Assembly (NCBI GenBank): GCA_032164245.1
Contig: JAVMKO010000022.1
Span: 13,081,845-13,145,844, forward strand
Reading direction: 5' to 3'
DNA: 64,000 nt
Origin: Sternotherus odoratus
Taxonomy: Eukaryota > Chordata > Testudines > Kinosternidae
Shown here: positions 47,003 through 57,902 of the stretch, one piece after another
Position numbering within the stretch: the first letter of the stretch is position 1
Layout of the letters: every line of letters starts with the position of its first letter
Made by a program: the position numbers and the translations under genes
The notes under the pieces: model-generated
Databases searched by the model: none
What the model was told of the DNA's origin: nothing
Seen by the model: only the letters and a program-made list of their open reading frames with translations

Positions 47003-47735
47003 AAGTTTCAGGAGATTCAATCCCTAGCTCCCTGAGTGACCTTGGGCAAGTATCTGTGCCTCAGTACCCTATCTGTAAAATGGACATAATGATAATCCTC
47101 TTTCCACACTTGTCCTTTTAGAGAAGTGGTTCTCAAACTTTCTGTAGTGGTGACCCCTTTCCCACACCGGGCCTCTAAGCGCGACCCCCCCCTAGGGGAC
47201 AGGCGGGGGGGCGTGCCAGCAGCCCACTGCGGAAGGGGCTGGGATGGGGGGGTTCCAGCAGCCCCCCGAGGCCAGTGAGGGGGGAGTTTCAGCAACCCCA
47301 CGAAGGCGCCGGCAGCCCACCGCGGCAGGGGCCGGGGCCGGGTCGGGCATGTGGCAGTGCTGGCAGCCCGCCGCAGCAGGAGCCAGGGCCCGGACTGGGC
47401 TTGCGGGGCCACCACCAGCTCGCCACGGCTGGGACCGGCCTTATGGGGGCTCCGGCAGCCCGCTGTGGCAGGGGCACGGGCTGCCTGCAGCAGCAGGAGC
47501 CGGATGCCAGCAGCCCGTGGCAGCGTCATTGTTCAGGGCTGGCTGCTGGCAGCAGGGGCTCGCAACCCCTGCAGAACTGGCTCGCGACCCCCAGAGGGGT
47601 CCCGACCCCCACTTTGAGAACCAATGTTTTAGAGTATAAGCTGTTTGCAGCAAGGGTTGTCTCTTTCTAATAGGTGTCTGTGCAGTGCCTAGCACATTGA
47701 GGTCCCAATCTCAGTTAGGCCCTACCCTCATACAA
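47003..47735 (+). mobile_element. MIR-like SINE carrying a nested hAT element
   Basis: Left half: 'GACCTTGGGCAAGTATCTG' and 'CTGTAAAATGGACATAATG'. Right half, after the insertion at 47124-47626: 'AGAGTATAAGCTGTTTGCAG' and 'CAGTGCCTAGCACATTGAGG'. Together these are the core and the tail of one SINE. The tail is the type also seen at 5.5 and 13.1 kb. Confidence 0.75.
47124..47626. mobile_element. hAT-type element (503 bp) with perfect 8-bp target duplication
   Basis: Left terminus AAGTGGTTCTCAAACTT and right terminus CACTTTGAGAACCAATG match the hAT end CAGTGGTTCTCAAACTT. TTTTAGAG flanks it exactly at 47116-47123 and 47627-47634. The interior (about 47210-47560) is GC-rich with imperfect repeats of a CAGCAGCCC...GCGGCAGGGGC unit. 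That repeat produces the long Pro/Ala/Gly-rich frames on both strands (up to 170 codons), which I do not regard as genes. Confidence 0.9.
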
Positions 47736-49824
47736 ATGACCCCAGTGTGAAGATAACCTCCTTTCTACACTGTTCATGAAACAAAAGCCGCTGTGGAGCT
47801 GCCAGGTGGTAGTTCTGGGCACACTCCAAGAAACATGCTCCAGAGTGAAATGCAGAGTAAGAACGTGGTCTTTTCTAGAAGAAAGTTCTGCTGCGCAAGG
47901 TGGACTGCAAAACCAATCTGTGTTGTGAAATTCTTTAGTACACTAATAGCAGCACAAGAGCAGTCTTCCGCTGGTGGCAGGATCCAATTCATTACTTGAT
48001 TTTCATTAGCCACAAAGGAAGAGGTGGGGGCGGGGGGAGGAGGAGAAACCATATACACATAGAGTAGTGCTGTCCAATTCTTACCTGGAAAGGGTTAACT
48101 GCAAACTTCAAAACAGTCCCATCTAGTTTCAGTCAGTCAGGAGGATATCAAATGGCTAGGAGATTAATGGAGCCTTGGGCGAGGAGAGATGCCGTAACGC
48201 AATGTTTACATTCAAGACAGAGACGAAACTACCTTCTCCTGGAGTTTTAGTTACAGCATCTTGTTCTGCCACGCTAGCAAAGTTTCCCAAATGTTAAGAG
48301 CGGCCTTGTGAAATGAGATACACACACACAAAATCAGATCAGCCGAAACCAAAGGTGGTGCTGTAGCACTGTGGTAAAAGGAAAACATGACAGCCAAATA
48401 TCCAGCTAGCACAGCCTCTGCTTAAGAATGGACCCGTTCACTTGCACCCGAAGTGAATTCAACCTGCATTTTGTAACGCTGCTGATGGACTCGTGTTACG
48501 TAGAGGCAGCGCAAGCTGCAAGAGCCCAACAAGACATTGCAAGTAAACAGGAGGACAATGCACGGCGTGGCACGCTGCTCAGCATGCCGGCACCATTAAC
48601 ATTCTCGGAGTGACATCTCCACCGTACCTCGGGGATAAATGGGTTGCCGGCCAATTTGCAAAATGTTTGGGATAAATTATTAGGCGGTGAGCTGGCAGGG
48701 AGCCAAGACCTGACTTGCGGTGACCAGATACACTCATCTCGGCTGCTCCTCCAGCCAGCCATCGCTGAGATACATCCAGACCCAACCCCAGGCAGCGACA
48801 GCCCGGATGCCGCTTGACCGGAGACAGCGTCCCCATTAGGAACCAAACACATCATAACTTCTCAGACTCATTCAGGGCTTACGCACTCTGGAGTGGTCGG
48901 AGGAGTGGAATTGTGCTGAACACTGAAGCTTCTTGGCCAGCGTCTACACGTCGAGCCTAGTTTGCTCTCTGCTAAGAGAGCCCCCGAGCCTAGTGTGGAG
49001 GTGAGGAACCCTGGGCATGTCACAAGCGCACTGCGCTCCGTGTCTCAGCTCACGTTTATCCCTTTGCAATAAGCAGCATCGCCACAAAGAATATTACAAA
49101 CTAACCAATGCAATGGCCTGCAGCCAGCTCTCGCCACACCACTGCTCCCGTGTCCCCACTAAGGGGAAGGCATAAGTCCTCCCAAGAGACGGGCAGTTTA
49201 TACGAATGACTATTTTTCCCATTAGCATTTTTCCTGGTTTGTATTGGAAGAGCCCCAATCATCGAGGTCCAGGGGAGCCAGGCAGTCGCTTGCTCGAGCA
49301 CGATATGGGAAAGGTTTTCTCCCAGTGTAACACACAACAATAACTGCAGATAAGAAAAATGGCTTCTTGTGGAGAAGGGCCTGTCCAGATGTCACCACCT
49401 CGGCATTAAGACCTTCCTTCCCCTAGCTGGCAGACTGAGCAATGCAAGATTTTCCCTGTGGATTTATTTCTGACCTGAGAGTTATTTGCAGACTGCAGTG
49501 GGCTGAGCCCCCCCTCCCCATCCATCCATCCCGGTAACAGCTTCATTGATGTTTTCAGCTGTCCAGGCATCATGGTTATTTCAGCACTGAGAAAAAGGAG
49601 GAGATTTAAATGGCATCATTTCCCTAAATATAAACTCCCTGTTCATCCTCACCTAGTCGGGATTGGACTGCACAGAGATTCACTGAATATTAACCCTTCA
49701 GGTGCTGCACCCTTACACACGTCCAACTAAGCCCAGCATTAGTGAAATCGGCAATCTGAAAAGGGCCACTGATTTGAGCAAATCAATATCATACATCTCC
49801 GAGATCGGATAGTCTTATGTTATA
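47736..49824. other. Unique DNA, no confirmed gene
   Basis: A CAG|GTAAGA donor-like site lies on the minus strand at 48085. The 119-codon minus frame (48496-48855) and the plus frame at 48428-48613 overlap on opposite strands and are unrecognised. No clear repeat. Confidence 0.45.
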
Positions 49825-50165
49825 TATATTACAGTAGTATCTAGAGGCACCCAGGCATTGCGCTGGGTGCTCTACGCACCCATAGGAGTCAGTCTCTACC
49901 CTGCAGAGCTTAACAGTCTAAACAGATAAGACAGACCAAGGGTAGAACAGGGGAAGAAACTGAGGTTCAGAGAGATTAGAGCCTGGTGACTAGTGATCTA
50001 GGGTGGGACACTGATTTTCAGGAAGTGCTAAACCTCCACTCCCTAAAAGCAAGGTCCCTTCAAAGTGTCTCTCATGTTGGTGCCCAAAATTATTAGTCAC
50101 GTCTGAAAATTTGGGCCCATGGTTACACAGAGTCAGGGCAGGTTCAGGAATAGAACAAAGTCTTT
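49825..50165 (-). mobile_element. MIR-like SINE split by a nested palindromic element
   Basis: Reverse-complement tail 'TTACAGTAGTATCTAGAGGC' and core 'AAACTGAGGTTCAGAGAGAT' are followed, after a gap of about 130 bp, by 'CCATGGTTACACAGAGTCAG'. The gap (about 49989-50118) has the mirrored blocks 'TGATTTTCAGGAAGTGC' and 'GTCTGAAAATTTGGG' of a common reptile fold-back MITE. Exact junctions are uncertain. Confidence 0.65.
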
Positions 50166-51330
50166 CCTCTAATCACATGACGACACTGTCTGACATGCAG
50201 CATAATGCTCTGAAAATGGAATCTCAAATAATCCAGTGCAGTATTTGCCGCTCAGCTCCGATTTAACCGTTGCACACGGTTGTTGCTCATTCCCCATGTG
50301 TTAGATTTTCCCCCATGCACTCATCATTGCCGCATGCAGGCAAGATTTCTGCATCCGCTATTGTGAGTGAGTGGATACAGAATTAAGGGTCAGATTCAAT
50401 TTCTCCATCAGAACGAACCCACACGTCAGTGTTAAAATCAAAACAAAAGACCCCCTGGTAACGTCTCTCTTCTTAATTAAAGCTATAGTCTTGACATTAA
50501 ATGACAGCGTGGAATCTCTATTATCACCCAGTACGACTGCCTCAGATTTCGGTAATTAGAAAAGAGGGAAAAGATTAAAAGAAGAAATTGGGCCAGTTTT
50601 GTAAATGCTAAGATTTCAATTTATGAACAAATCTAACTGGCAGCCCAAAGCTCCGATTCCTAAAACCCTGGGGAGAAACACAACACAAAGCAAGGCAAGA
50701 GACCACAGGAACTGTTCAAGGGAACCACAAACAATATCAACCCTCATCGGTCTCTTTCCATGACAGGTGAGATTTTCAGATGTGCTCACATTTTTGACTT
50801 TTCCAGCACAACCATTAATGTGTGTCCTGGGTCATTTATTGCATTTACTTTCTCCAGTATTTTCAGAATTTTCACACTTGAAATAGTTTGTTACACACAT
50901 GAGCCTCGCATCAGTCTTCTAGCCCTAGATTTGCTGTCTCAGGCTGTTTCAGTGGGTTTTGAAACAGGTATTCTTCAGGATTAACTCTGGTATCTGATAA
51001 TTAGGCTGGAACTCCTTGTATGTAGATGGCCATTTTCATAAGTGAGAAGGGTAGAATAAAGAAATGGAGTTAAGAAAGGGAATATTTAGGCGGACTACAA
51101 GAAAAATCTTCCTAACTGTAAAGATTTATTAGCTGCAGGACAATCTCCCTTGGGACAATGGAGAGGCTTCATCACGTGGACATTTAAAGCAAGACTGGGC
51201 AAAGCAATAGAAAATGTGCTTTAGAGAGTCTACTACATTAATAGGCGGATGGAGTAGAGCTCTGATAAATCCTTACCCATTTCTAACTTTGGATTTCACA
51301 GTTTCAAGGGGATGTAAGTCAAACAGAAGA
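50166..51330. other. Unique AT-rich DNA, no gene seen
   Basis: The part at 50220-50580 resembles conserved non-coding DNA (see findings). Frames are short and unrecognised. Confidence 0.5.
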
Positions 51331-51360
51331 ATATTATTATTATTATTATTATTATTATTA
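51331..51360. repeat. (ATT)10 microsatellite
   Basis: Ten uninterrupted trinucleotide units. Confidence 0.95.
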
Positions 51361-51611
51361 GAACGTGTTATTACGCATCCTGCTCCCAACTTCCCCTTGA
51401 TACATTCATTACGGTTATACAACAGAGAATTTGCATTACAATTTGGTCATAACTTTACTTTTTATGAAAAACAGGCAACAGAAAATATTGGGCAACATTT
51501 CTGCTATTCCAACTTTACTGATGAAGCATTTGTTGAATGAATACACAGATGTAACCCATGTTCTTAGATGCCACTGCTCTCTACACAAATATTCAGAATA
51601 AAATCTCCTTC

Positions 51612-51830
51612 TTAGAATGAATACTCAACGTACTGTCTCATAACCTCCTCCACAAAAAACAGTGAAATAAACCTATCTGCTTTCTTGTTCAGAGAGGCCT
51701 CCTCCATCTGCACCGAGGGCTGTGAAATTCCTAGCAGTGAGAAGAAGAAGATCACAGCAATGAAGCTAAGGATCAAGGTAAATAGCACTTTAAAGCCTAG
51801 GAAATCCACAGCTGGGAAGAGGAATGGCAT
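51612..51830 (-). CDS. Candidate 72-residue membrane microprotein or terminal exon
   Basis: Minus-strand frame from ATG at 51830 to TAA at 51612. Residues about 12-34 form one strongly hydrophobic segment (GFKVLFTLILSFIAVIFFF), preceded by a short N-terminus. A polar tail follows with an acidic/basic stretch (QMEEASLNKKADR) and a second amphipathic part ending YVEYSF. Codon choice looks coding-like (GTG, CTG, GAG, ATC, TTC). The ATG context is GGGAATGC. Just upstream, TTAATAGCTTCCCTGCCAG| would make a good splice acceptor. Alternatively TATAAAAAG at 52006-52014 could act as a TATA box about 180 nt upstream. I do not recognise the protein, and no poly(A) signal is obvious close by. Chance remains a real possibility. 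Confidence 0.3.
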   Translation of the reverse strand: MPFLFPAVDFLGFKVLFTLILSFIAVIFFFSLLGISQPSVQMEEASLNKKADRFISLFFVEEVMRQYVEYSF

Positions 51831-53424
51831 TCCCTGGCAGGGAAGCTATTAAACACTGCAGGCCAAAGAGCAGAAAGTGGAATCAGTGTGCAGAGTTTCC
51901 CTGTGCTACCTATAAAACACTGTCCAGTCACAGCATATGCATGGCCAGAGCTAACCCTGGCTAATGAGCTATCTTGGAAAGATGAAAAATATAAGACTGT
52001 GTGGGCTTTTTATAGGATACTAAACAACTTCCAGGGTTCTTAGGAGTTTTCTTCCCCTTTCATTACAAGGGAGGTGGGGGGTCCCTTCGGCTCTCGACTA
52101 ATAGGGTGAAAGGTGACAGAGACCAACAACAACGTTCTCCATGGATGGGTTTGCGCCTGGAGGGACCCAAGGAAATCTCCCTTGGAAATAGGAGAATGAA
52201 CACTGCGGCTGGCAGGATTAGCCATGCCACAGGACAGCTGAATCAGACACTCAGCCTTTAATAGGATTACTCACTTGGGAACGCCAATAAAACACTACCT
52301 AGCCAGGCAGGCTTTGCTCTGGACTCCCTCTCTACCCGCAGAGGGTCCCTGCAGTGTCTTCAGGCCATGAGACATGCATGTTTTGTTTAAAATGTCATAA
52401 CAAAGGGTTTTGCTGAACTCTTGGCATTGCTGTGGGCGGGGGTTTTCCATTCTATACAGAGGGCTTAGACACACAGTCTGATCTCATCCTGGTGCTCCAG
52501 TCACCACAGTGACTTCTCACTCAATGCAACAGCGGGCAGCTTCCACACTCCCACAAATTCAGGGTGTGTCTGGACTCTGCTCTTCAGCACCTGCAGCTCC
52601 CCTCGACTCCAGCTCAGCACCTCTGCAAAACTGACCTGTGAAGTTTAGGATTCGCTGTGTGGGATCTAGTCTCCTCCAATGTTTTTCTGATGAATGCCAG
52701 GGCCCAGATTCTGGGCCCAGCTGCTCCCCAATGTGTCGGCATACAAGGCCAGATACAGCGCAGGTCCACTGAAGTCTCTGGAAGTTCTGAAATGGACTTC
52801 AGCAACAGCTCCTCTGCTAACTTACTCTTACACAGGGATTCTCACTGAAGTAAACAGAGCTCGCCTGACTGACGCTAGATGAGAATCTGTCCCCAGGCTT
52901 TTAAAAGGAACCACTAAAGAAGAGCTAGCTAGATATGGCCTGTGGTGACAGTTATGAGCTCACTCCCCAGGATGTGTCCTTCTCACACCTGCATCTCCTC
53001 TCCAGACAGTCAGAAAATGTCTCAGAACCCCAGGATCCAGACAGAGACAGGCCTGTGCAGGGAGGACAGGCGTCTATGGAGCCCCTCTGTGAAATAAGGG
53101 GCCTTTTGGAACATGTTAACACACAAAAATAAATGGCTCCTGCCTTCCACCAGGGAAATTACTCAGACTGCCCTAAACCCTTAATAGAGACCTTCATACC
53201 TTAGAGATGATCTAAAGCAAAGACATTCCCAAATGCCACGCCTGTGCAGGTCTGGACGTGCCGTCCAGTGATGGATTTCTCTGAAACGCTCTGACTTTTG
53301 TTTTCATGCCCAAAGCCCACCCTTCCGCCCTCCCCTTCTCCCTCCTTCCCTCTCACTTAGGAGATCCCCTCTTCATCTCCACCTTGCACCTCACACACAC
53401 ACACACACTCTTGCAGGGCTCAAT
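51831..53424. other. Unique DNA, no gene seen
   Basis: Contains the TATA-like motif at 52006-52014 (minus) and a short CA run at 53394-53409. Frames of about 60 codons are unrecognised. Confidence 0.5.
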
Positions 53425-53560
53425 CCCCATTTTACCCAGTCTGTGACTCAGTTTGCCATCTGTACAATCCACGTAACAATGGTCACAACAAAATGGTGTC
53501 AAATGAGGACCTACCTCATGGACGGTTGTGAGGCTTAATTAACGTCTGCAAAGCAGTTCA
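53425..53560 (+). mobile_element. MIR-like SINE
   Basis: 'CCATTTTACCCAGTCTGTGA', 'CTCAGTTTGCCATCTGTAC' and 'GACCTACCTCATGGACGGTT' followed by 'GTGAGGCTTAATTAACG' make a MIR core and 3' part on the plus strand. Confidence 0.65.
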
Positions 53561-56500
53561 AGCTCCTTGTCTGGAGGCTTCTGCATAACGTCCATACATT
53601 ATCCGTGCGCCTTTATAACACACTTTGGATAAGAACGACATTTCATTCCTGCCCGTCTAAGGCTCTCTCTTCCTGAAAGAACAGATTCAATGACCAGGTC
53701 TGAAGTCACTCCAGACGAATGAAGAAACGTGCCCCCGCAGAGAGATTCCCCGTCCCAGGGATGGGCACCGGAGAACTGTCACACACACAGGCTCTATTAC
53801 TGCCCTCCACCATGATCCACCTGCATTCATTCGGGAAACCACCACCCGTCTGGGTTTTTGCAGCAACACAATCAGTCTTACAAAGTAATTCTCAGCAAAA
53901 AGGATTTGTCTATCCAGTTAAGTTGTATTAGCTAGTGGCAATCTCGCGCTAGAGTGGGATTGAATCCTTTAGTGGTGTTTCTTCCCCAGCAGACAAGCTC
54001 GTTCTGTTCACATCAGGCACAACACCCGGATTCTTACCAGATCCCTGTGGCCCATGGCTCAGGCAGGCAAGCTGTGAAGGAGGCACCACACAGCTGCGCC
54101 AGCCGGAGAAGAGCGGAGCTGGAATTTGCTTTCCCCTAGATGCTCCTCTAGGATATCTGCATGTTTCATTGTGCTGGCAGGGGGTCCCTGCACAGTGCAC
54201 AGATAGGGTTTCTTTCCAAAATGCGTCATGGCAAAGGGAAACACACTGTAAATATCGCTGGAGTCCTGCAAAATTAGACTGGGCGCAGTTCTAGAAATCC
54301 TACCGTAGAGAATAAAGACGCACTGATCTCCTTGGAGGGCAGAGTTGAGGGGATCTAGCCCCTTCCAGAGGCTGATCCAAAGACAAACACAGACAAACGC
54401 AGTCTTTCCATTGTCAGTGGATTTCTGACATAGCCCTATAAAAGTGGTGAACACGAAGTACAATGTTCACTTGTTTCCTAGACCTTGTGCTGGGGTTTTC
54501 CTTTGGGTAGAGATTCTGCTGCTAAGTTTATAGAACTATTTTGTATTGCGGGGGGGTGGGGGGGGGACACATTTCCTAATCCCTCCTTCAGGATCATTTT
54601 AGGCTTTTAAATGTTATGGTTCCATTCTTTTCTCCTACCCCTGCAAACGCTGCTGTGGCCATTCAACGTCCTAGATGGTTTGGATTCTAGTAAGTGTGTG
54701 TGAGATGGAGCTGTATAGGACACTTCTCCCAAAGAGGAGACAAGGGCTTAGACAGTTCCCAGAGATGTTATTCTCTATTCCTCCTTCCAGGCCCTTAATT
54801 TCTAGGGCACAAAACCAAGACAGATCTGCATTGGACTAGACATTTTTAAAGCATCAGCAAGCAACGAGCAAAATGGCGCAGTATGACATCCAGTTAATAC
54901 TAATGTCCACCTGCCTCACGCTAGAATTGCTGCAGTAACTAAAGCTCCCCAATGCTCAGGCTCTTTACACATCAGCCCGAGTGTTTATCAGAGTAAATAG
55001 TGAAGTTCTTGGCATACTGGGGCTGAGAGTATAAACACATGTTGCCCTGACCCTCTGTCAGATTTCAGAGGGGTTGCCAACTGAAAAGCAGATCCAATAT
55101 AGCAGGAGTTCGTTATCCAGCATAGCATGACATCAGGAGGCTTGCAGACATAATCCAGATTCCTCCAGCCCTGCAAGATGCCTAGAGTAAAGGCTAGGAC
55201 TCAGACCATTCTCTGGTATCTGCTGGGCAGGTGCATGTAAACAGCTTGGATTAGACACCTTGGGCTGGTTTCCTGCTCTGCCCATCTCCTCTAAACAAGC
55301 CCCATCCCATTACTGTGCCAATTCCCGCTCGCTCCACCCCCAGTCTGTCACCAGGTGCTTCACAGCCACCGGACAGTCATTCTGCATTGAGCTGTCGCGA
55401 TGGCACCGTGCAGGGAGACGGAGCACACAGGGCTGGTCTCTAGGGGCCAGGGGGCTGGTTCTTTCATCGTCTGTGCTAACAGCCAAGGAGGGTTGTGGTG
55501 ACTTTTCCACATGGCTTTAGAGCTCAGAGGATGCATTATCTGAACCCCTTTGCCCCGGGACAGGTACAGCATGTTTGCCTAGCAACATCCACCACCCCCT
55601 GACCTAGAGAAAGCACTACCTCTAGAGCAAACAGGGTACATCAGACTCCATGGCCAAATCAGCCCTGGGCCTCTCTATTGACACTACAGTACAGCCAATG
55701 CCAAGGTTCAGGGATCACGAGTCAGGCTCCCCAAATATTCACCTTGCTCCAGCAGCTGGGACTTTAACAAAACACCCAATATTGCGAGAGCGGACAATGC
55801 TACGATGGCCGACCAGTGCAGGTTGTGGGGTGTTAATGGGTCTAGGAGCAGAACCAATCCCCATCTCTACACACCGCTGACAATTCTCTTCAAAACAAAC
55901 AGCTACTGCAATCACTTCTCAGCCAACCTTGGCCCAGCAGCAAAGAATCCATAAACAGATGGTCCCAGCTCAGGATCCCTGCTGATGTGCTTCTGAACTC
56001 CAGGGAGGAGAGAGATGCAGCTACACCCAGCAGGGATCTGTCATATTTCTTTCCCCTGTACCTATGGAGAAGGCTGTACAACCCACGTTCATTCTTGGCC
56101 AAGATTTCCAAAAGCCTCAAGCCGCAACCTCAGACGCCTTGAAGGGGCCTGGTTTTCAAAGCAGGGTGTTCAGCACTCCGTGGAAATCAGCTCCCTTCCT
56201 TCCCCAAATCCATTCTCCCCCACCCCACCCAGTCACTTCTGAAAATCATGGTCCCTTCCCATACTCCCCATTTGGGTTGTGCTGCCCTGACTCGCTTCTC
56301 CCATAATCTGTTATCTGATCTGAATTTCTCTTGCCTTTCACGGGTTATGAGTCAATCCAGATTAAGCTATGCTCACTTAAAGTCCATCTTCGATAACATT
56401 AAAATACAAAATCTATGTACTGTACATTCCCTGCCCTGGTTTGGTGTTATCCTTGTACTGCCCCTTGTTCTTTCACTAATCCACTTTCTTTTCTGTGTTG

Positions 56501-57028
56501 TGCTGAAGAATTGTGCTGAAGAAACAACAGATAAAACCCTGTGCGAATGTTCGTGGAGATTCACTGAGATTAGCAAGGCTGTGAGAAATCCTAGCAAACC
56601 ACTATCGAAGGAGAACGGAGGAGCAGCAACCCAGTCCCCTCCCCACCAAAGGAAAAGGAAACTGTGCATTGATTCATACCCGCCAGCCTGCAAAGGTCAG
56701 AAATTATTTCTAAAGGCAGAACCAACCAACCAACCAAAAAAAAAAAAAAAAAAGACACTTTGATCTTGACAGACCAGCTGTGAGTCTACCACTGACCTAG
56801 GGTAGACTCCTAAATTCACAGATGAAGATCTTGAAAGGAAGAGCCCAGCGGATGGATTTGATTTTGGAGAATACAGATGGTTTGCACATAGTGGGCATGG
56901 TCTTCATTTATACTAATGGCAGAGTAAGGGGCCATAAAAGCCCATGGAAGAGTACTTTATACTCACATAGGCCCCTTTGTACTGCCAGAGTTCAGTAAAC
57001 AGGCCTTATTGTAAATAAGAATCACCTG
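53561..57028. other. 3.5 kb without recognisable genes
   Basis: Unique DNA with two G-runs at 54550-54566 and a (CCAA)n/poly-A tract at 56722-56753. The 171-codon plus frame at 56248-56763 ends in that A-tract (poly-Lys) and is probably chance. The 134-codon minus frame at 54059-54463 is unrecognised. Confidence 0.5.
56722..56753. repeat. (CCAA)n followed by poly-A (18)
   Basis: Three to four CCAA units run into eighteen A residues. The A-run could mark the 3' end of an old plus-strand retroposed copy, but the sequence to its left is not recognisable. Confidence 0.85.
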
Positions 57029-57902
57029 CCATCCATCACCCCCCTCTGACAAACAGAGGCTAGGGACACCATTCCTTACCCAGCCCGGCTAATAGCCATT
57101 AAGGGACTTAACCTCCATGAATTTATCCAGTTCTCTTTTAAACCCTGTTATAGTCCTAGCCTTCACAACCTCCTCTGGCAAGGAGTTCCACAGGTTAACT
57201 GTGTGCTGTGTGAAGAAAACTTCCTTTTATTTGTTTTAAACCTGCTGCCCACTAATTTCATTTGGTAGTCCCTATTTCTTATGGGAACAAGTAAATAACT
57301 TTTCTTTATTCACTTTCTCCTTACCACTCATAATTTTATATACCTCCATCATATCCAGCCTTAGTCTCCTCTTTTCCAAGATGAAAAGTCCTAGCCTCTT
57401 TAATCTCTCCTCATATGGGACCTGTTCCAAACCCCTAATCATTTTAGTTGCCCTTTTCTGAACCTTTTCTAATGCCAGTATATCTTTTTTTGAGGTGGGG
57501 AGACCACATTTGTACACAGTATTCAAGATGTGGACACACCATGAATTTATATAAGGGCAATAAGATATTCTCCATCTTATTCCCTTTTTTAATGATTCCT
57601 AACATCCTGTTTGCTTTGTTTGACTGCCGCTGCACACTGCATGGATGTCTTTAGAGAACTATCCACAATGACTCCAAGATCTTTTTCCTGATTAGTTGTA
57701 GCTAAATTAGCCCCCAACATATTGTATGTATAGTTGGGGTTGTTTTTTTCCAGTGTGCATTACTTTACATTTCTCCACATTACATTTCATTTGCCATTTT
57801 GTTGCCCAATCAGTTTTGTGAGATCTTTTTGAAGTTCTTCACAGTCTGCTTTGGTCTTAACTATCTTGAGCAGTTTAGTATCATCTGTGCACTGCACTAA
57901 CA
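57029..57902 (-). mobile_element. CR1-clade LINE fragment with reverse-transcriptase remnants
   Basis: Minus strand, 5' to 3'. Near 57875 the translation reads CTDDTKLLKIVKTKADC, corresponding to the ADD catalytic region of a LINE reverse transcriptase with alanine replaced by threonine. Further on are KANRMLGIIKKGNK and PHLEYCVQMWSPHLKK (57635-57490), then LEKVQKRATKMIRGLEQVP and LKRLGLFILEKRRLRLDMME (57470-57340), then the 3' UTR. The frame is broken by stops (one near 57789) and by a frameshift near 57495. The copy starts abruptly at about 57902 (5' truncation) and is dead. The longest of the three copies of this family in the window. Confidence 0.88.

Noticed and set aside
47017..47670. 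Long Pro/Ala/Gly-rich open frames on both strands (up to 170 codons)
   Set aside because: They translate the GC-rich repeat core of a hAT element bounded by an exact 8-bp duplication, not a gene.
48050..48150. CAG|GTAAGA donor on the minus strand at 48085 as an exon end
   Set aside because: The upstream open interval is only about 40 bp, with a weak acceptor and a stop just before it.
48428..48855. Opposite-strand frames of 61 and 119 codons as a possible transposase-associated domain
   Set aside because: I had a vague impression of similarity to Harbinger-associated proteins but could not point to any conserved residues.
56248..56763. 171-codon plus-strand frame
   Set aside because: It ends in poly-lysine from an A-tract and has no domain. 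It is compatible with chance.
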